From positions 1 to 6,998 of the forward strand of contig JASLBL010000163.1 of assembly GCA_030146615.1 (NCBI GenBank): a stretch of DNA of 6,998 nt, written 5' to 3'. A model generated the notes under the pieces. The model did no database searches. It was not told where the DNA came from and saw only the letters and a list, made by a program, of their open reading frames with translations. This DNA is from Actinomycetes bacterium. GTDB taxonomy: Bacteria; Actinomycetota; CALGFH01. This document shows positions 4,611-6,998 of the stretch, piece after piece. Position numbers and translations under genes: made by a program. Each line of letters begins with the position of its first letter. Positions within the stretch are counted from its first letter, which is position 1.

Positions 4611-5390
4611 ATGTCCTGGAGTGCAGCCAAGCCGCGGATCGCCTGCGTGGCGTCGAGCTCGTCGGCGGCGCGCGCGGCCCAGGCCGACCTGGCCGCCCGC
4701 TACGAGCTGGTCGACCCCGGCGACTGCGACGTCGTCGTGGCCCTCGGCGGCGACGGCCTGCTCCTCCACACCATCCACGACCACCTGCAGCTGGGTCGGC
4801 CGATCTTTGGCATGAACCGCGGGACCGTCGGATTCCTCATGAACCAGTACCGGCCCGACGGCCTGCATGAACGCGTTGCCGCGGCCACCCCGATCACCAT
4901 TCACCCGCTGCGGATGGCAGCGACCCACACCGACGGGAGCCGGTCGCACGCCCTTGCCTTCAACGAGGTCGCCGTGACCCGCATCTCCGCCCACTCGGCC
5001 AACATCCGCCTGTCGATCGACGGGGTCGAGCGGATGGCCAGGTTCATGGGTGACGGGCTGATCGTGGCCACCGCAGCCGGCAGCACCGCCTACAACCTCT
5101 CGGCCCACGGGCCGATCATCCCGCTGGGCTCCAACCTGCTCGCCGTCACCCCGGTCAGTCCGTTCCGCCCGCGACGGTGGAAGGGCGCCCTGGTGCCGCA
5201 CACGGCCGGAATCGTCGTGGACAACCTGGATGCCGACAAGCGGCCACTGGCCGTCACCGCCGACTTCCATGAGCTGTTCCACGTCGTGTCGGTCACCATC
5301 CGGGAGGACACCTCGACCGCCGTGCAACTGCTCTTCGACGCCGACCACTCGCTCGAGGAGCGGATCATCGCCGAACAGTTCCTGAGCTGA
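4611..5390 (+). CDS. NAD kinase, alphaproteobacterial-type
   Basis: 259 residues from ATG 4611; longer in-frame starts (from 4521) add sequence unlike the family. The enzyme phosphorylates NAD to NADP, using ATP or polyphosphate, in the cytoplasm. Visible motifs are the GGDG nucleotide-binding loop (ALGGDGLLLHTIHDH, residues 45-59), GMNRGTVGFLMN (67-78), the NAD-binding NEV (118-120), and GDGLIVATAAGSTAYNLSAH (147-166), followed by TPVSPFRPRRWKGALVPH (180-197). The GMNRGTVGFLMN, STAYNLSAHGPIIPLG and SPFRPRRW versions are those I associate with rhizobial and other alphaproteobacterial NAD kinases, whereas actinobacterial enzymes usually read NLGHVGFLAE and PTGSTAYAFSAGGP. Length fits the former type. 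The ribosome binding site is weak (GGCGGA), consistent with coupling to the upstream small frame. It ends 58 bases before a convergent gene. Confidence 0.88.
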   Translation: MSWSAAKPRIACVASSSSAARAAQADLAARYELVDPGDCDVVVALGGDGLLLHTIHDHLQLGRPIFGMNRGTVGFLMNQYRPDGLHERVAAATPITIHPLRMAATHTDGSRSHALAFNEVAVTRISAHSANIRLSIDGVERMARFMGDGLIVATAAGSTAYNLSAHGPIIPLGSNLLAVTPVSPFRPRRWKGALVPHTAGIVVDNLDADKRPLAVTADFHELFHVVSVTIREDTSTAVQLLFDADHSLEERIIAEQFLS

Positions 5391-5448
5391 CCACTCGCAG
5401 GTGCCTGGTCCGATCGCGCCCAAGGGAGACCCGCTCGGTCGCATGCAC

Positions 5449-5682
5449 CTACCGGCGCAGCACCATGCAGGTCAGGGTGCGAGTGACGCCGTCCAAGACC
5501 TGAATCCGGAAGACGATCAGCCTGCCGAGCTCATCGAGACCGGGCGCCTCCACCCTGGCGATGACGTCGTAGGGGCCGGCGACGTCCTCAGCCATCTCCA
5601 CCCCATCAACCTTGGCGAGCGCCTCAGCGACATGGGCGACCTTGCCAACCTCGGTCTCGATCAGCACATAGGCGCTCAGCAT
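5449..5682 (-). CDS. Stand-alone Lrp/AsnC effector-binding (RAM) domain protein
   Basis: 77 residues from ATG 5682; upstream GAGGGG and AGGGTG provide a ribosome binding site, and the longer frame to 5877 adds non-family sequence. It consists solely of the C-terminal Lrp/AsnC effector domain: AYVLIETEVGKV (residues 4-15), GVEMAEDVAGPYDVIARV (27-44), LDELGRLIV (49-57) and GVTRTLTCMV (65-74). No DNA-binding helix-turn-helix is present. Such stand-alone RAM proteins form ring-shaped oligomers and bind amino acids or related ligands; their role in actinobacteria is poorly defined. It is convergent with the NAD kinase and divergent from the RidA-like gene, an arrangement that could link sensing of amino acids to metabolite repair (inference). 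Confidence 0.85.
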   Translation of the reverse strand: MLSAYVLIETEVGKVAHVAEALAKVDGVEMAEDVAGPYDVIARVEAPGLDELGRLIVFRIQVLDGVTRTLTCMVLRR

Positions 5683-6030
5683 GTCACCCTGACCCCTCGT
5701 CGTCCGACTGCGCCGTCCCTGCCTGATCAACCCGGCTCCAACCTCCACTGGGCGCATGCTATCCCGAGACCAGTCAAGCGGCCGCGACCAAACCGAATGC
5801 AGCTGCAGGGGCAGTCGCCCTGGCGGCATCTGGCCCGGACACGGGCTGGCACGATGGCCCTTCGGCGGCGGGCTCAAGGTGGGGAGAGCTGGCAGGTGGG
5901 ACGGTCCTGTTCCGATCGGCCACAGCAGTGCGGCGGTGGACTACTGTCACCGACGGGAACGCATGGGGCCTCCTCTGCGTCCTGCCTGCGCCGCCGTCAG
6001 TCCATCAGACCAGCAGACAGGGAGTGCTGC
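5683..6030. other. 348-base divergent intergenic region
   Basis: Between the RAM-domain gene (-) and the RidA-like gene (+) I see no convincing gene: open frames on either strand are extensions or shadows without family features. It must contain two promoters, but no -35/-10 pair is good enough to name. A small hairpin, CGGTG at 5934-5938 with CACCG at 5948-5952, lies about 80 bases before the RidA-like start and could be a regulator site or chance. Confidence 0.5.
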
Positions 6031-6480
6031 ATGACGAATGCCTCATCCGCGCGACTGCCCGTCACAGCTAACTTCATCAATCCAGAGACGATGCACCACC
6101 CGGCTGGCTACACCCATGTGGTGGAGGTAACGGCGGGTCGGCCGGTCTACATCGCCGGCCAGGTCGCCCTCGACCCCACGGGGGCGCTAGTAGGGTCAGG
6201 TGACATCCGCGCCCAGGCGCGGCAGGTGTTCGACAACCTCCAGGCGGCCCTCCAGGCCGTCGGGGCCAGCTTCGACCAGGTGGTCAAGCTCACCTACTAC
6301 CTGCTCGACGCCACCCAACTCCCCGTGGTTCGCGAGGTCCGCGACCGCTACGTCAACACCCAACAGCCACCCGCCAGTACCGCCGTCGAGGTCCGGCGGC
6401 TGGCCCGCGATGACCTGCTCATCGAGATCGAAGCGGTCGCCGTGATCGCCTCGTTCCAGCCCATGGCCACAACCGCCTAG
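6031..6480 (+). CDS. RidA/YjgF/UK114-family protein lacking the catalytic arginine
   Basis: 149 residues from ATG 6031, with AGGGAG seven bases upstream. The fold-defining elements of the family are present: VYIAGQVALDPTGALVGSGD (39-58), ARQVFDNLQAALQAVGASFD (63-82), VVKLTYYLLD (84-93), and the terminal VEVRRLARDDLLIEIEAVAV (119-138). RidA trims reactive enamine/imine intermediates from PLP enzymes, forming trimers with the active site at subunit interfaces. In RidA the motif PARS supplies the Arg that binds the carboxylate of the substrate; here it reads PAST, with Ser at 116. The conserved Glu of IEIEAVAV (134) is retained. This points to one of the Rid subfamilies without that arginine, which are not expected to be 2-aminoacrylate deaminases, so the substrate is unknown. 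The C-terminal extension after residue 139 is short. Confidence 0.9.
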   Translation: MTNASSARLPVTANFINPETMHHPAGYTHVVEVTAGRPVYIAGQVALDPTGALVGSGDIRAQARQVFDNLQAALQAVGASFDQVVKLTYYLLDATQLPVVREVRDRYVNTQQPPASTAVEVRRLARDDLLIEIEAVAVIASFQPMATTA

Positions 6481-6592
6481 GCGCGCGGCTTGGAGGGGGT
6501 GGTCTGTACGTGCAGGGAAGGAGCGGCCCAACGCGGCCTGCCGCCTCGCCGAATCGACCCCCACCGGCCACGGCGAGCTGGTCCAAGGCGTC

Positions 6593-6685
6593 ATGGAGCA
6601 GCTGGAGCGCTCCGACCTGGAGGACTCACTGGCCTACCTGCACGGCCACTACCCGTCGGTGGGTAATCTGCCCGATGACGGTTGA
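6593..6685 (+). pseudogene. Coding-like remnant or tiny gene (30 residues from ATG 6593)
   Basis: From about 6545 to TGA 6683-6685 one frame has strong codon bias and a natural-looking acidic helical sequence (LVQGVMEQLERSDLEDSLAY, then GHYPSVGNLPDDG). The only ATG in it is at 6593, with a poor AAGG site, and the coding-like signal extends upstream of it without a start codon. It therefore looks like the 3' end of a decayed gene, although a 30-residue peptide cannot be excluded. I do not recognise the family. Confidence 0.3.
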
Positions 6686-6724
6686 GGTTGTGGCGCCATT
6701 CCCCCGCGACCTTCTGACCGGCGT

Positions 6725-6753
6725 GGTAGCGCCCGGTGGCCGCACCCGCTACC
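6725..6753 (+). terminator. Stable hairpin upstream of the cold-shock gene
   Basis: GGTAGCG (6725-6731) pairs with CGCTACC (6747-6753). Inside it GGTG (6735-6738) pairs with CACC (6743-6746) around a GCCG tetraloop, leaving a three-base bulge. No U-run follows directly, so it is either a non-canonical terminator for the preceding region or a structural element of the cold-shock leader. Confidence 0.35.
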
Positions 6754-6801
6754 GTGGCCCGGCAGAGGTTCACGTTTTACTTCGCAAACCCGCAGGTCGA
6801 G

Positions 6802-6875
6802 CTTGTCCCTTGCCGCCGGCGCCACCACGGTCCCGGCGTGACCGATACCTCCAAGATGATGGAGGGAGGGACAAG
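6802..6875 (+). promoter_or_regulatory. Cold-shock leader with two structures that can mask the ribosome binding site
   Basis: The Shine-Dalgarno block is GGAGGGAGGG (6861-6870). Its first half can pair in a local hairpin, CCTCCA (6848-6853) with TGGAGG (6860-6865) around a six-base loop. Its second half can pair at long range, CTTGTCCCT (6802-6810) with AGGGACAAG (6867-6875), nine perfect base pairs. Cold-shock genes are known to be controlled by leader RNA folding; whether this leader responds to temperature is inference. Confidence 0.5.
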
Positions 6876-6878
6876 TAC

Positions 6879-6998
6879 ATGACTGTTGGAACCGTGAAGT
6901 GGTTCAACGCCGACAAGGGCTTCGGCTTCATCGCCCCCGAGTCCGGCGAAGACGTCTTCGTGCATTTCAGCGCGATCCAGTCGACCGGCTACCGCTCA
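6879..6998 (+). CDS. Cold-shock protein (CspA family), N-terminal 40 residues, runs off window
   Basis: Starts at ATG 6879 after a very strong GGAGGGAGGG and is open to the window end. The 40 visible residues match the CspA cold-shock domain: GTVKWFNADKGFGFI (4-18) contains the RNP1 motif KGFGFI, and DVFVHFSAI (25-33) contains RNP2 VFVHF. The protein is an OB-fold single-stranded nucleic acid chaperone that melts RNA structures and acts in the cytoplasm. About 27 more residues are expected in the usual 67-residue form. The leader carries structures that could hide the ribosome binding site, fitting the known post-transcriptional control of the family. Confidence 0.95.
   Translation, partial: MTVGTVKWFNADKGFGFIAPESGEDVFVHFSAIQSTGYRS

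Noticed and set aside
4587..5444. 285-codon minus-strand open frame
   Set aside because: Exactly opposite the NAD kinase, whose motifs are unmistakable.
5391..5448. Bidirectional terminator between the NAD kinase and RAM-domain genes
   Set aside because: Only AGGTGC/GCACCT at the edges pair, with a loop of about 40 bases and no T tract.
5401..6030. 210-residue N-terminal extension of the RidA-like protein
   Set aside because: The extension runs antisense through the RAM-domain gene and lacks family features; ATG 6031 has a good ribosome binding site and gives the normal RidA length.

Overview
The window is GC-rich with strong G/C bias at third codon positions. Several families here (GAF-ANTAR regulator, a 35-residue protein that looks like DUF6893, stand-alone Lrp/AsnC effector domain, TetR with TetR_C) are typical of Actinomycetota, so a soil- or sediment-type actinobacterium is the best guess; no rRNA or other phylogenetic marker confirms this. 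No tRNA, rRNA or CRISPR array was seen.

Layout. (1) 1-846 is a graveyard of insertion sequences: the 3' end of an IS110-family transposase (1-201, + strand) abuts, at 217/218, an IS5-family element on the - strand whose transposase is cut off at its second catalytic Asp. The IS5 end lies directly against the stop codon of the next gene. (2) 847-2820 is a four-gene leftward cluster, in order of transcription: a 35-residue membrane peptide, a 55-residue four-cysteine zinc-ribbon protein, a 207-residue protein with a duplicated ferredoxin-like domain, and a GAF-ANTAR RNA-binding regulator. (3) 2821-3003 is a divergent control region with face-to-face promoters and two copies of an 11-bp near-palindrome exactly 21 bp apart. 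(4) 3004-5390 runs rightward: a TetR-family regulator, an unrecognised 163-residue protein, a possible 50-residue peptide, and an NAD kinase that reads like the alphaproteobacterial type rather than the usual actinobacterial one. (5) 5449-6480 holds a stand-alone Lrp/AsnC effector domain (-) and, divergently, a RidA-like protein lacking the catalytic arginine (+). (6) 6481-6998 contains a coding-like remnant, a hairpin, and the start of a cold-shock protein whose 5' leader can fold over its own ribosome binding site.

How it may work together (inference): the TetR protein probably binds the twin operators and represses both itself (with the downstream unknown gene and NAD kinase) and the leftward ANTAR cluster. 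A ligand of TetR would then switch on at once an NADPH-supply enzyme and an RNA-based antitermination regulator with its small partners. This divergent regulon is the most interesting unit of the window. The IS insertions at the end of the ANTAR gene show the locus has been remodelled.
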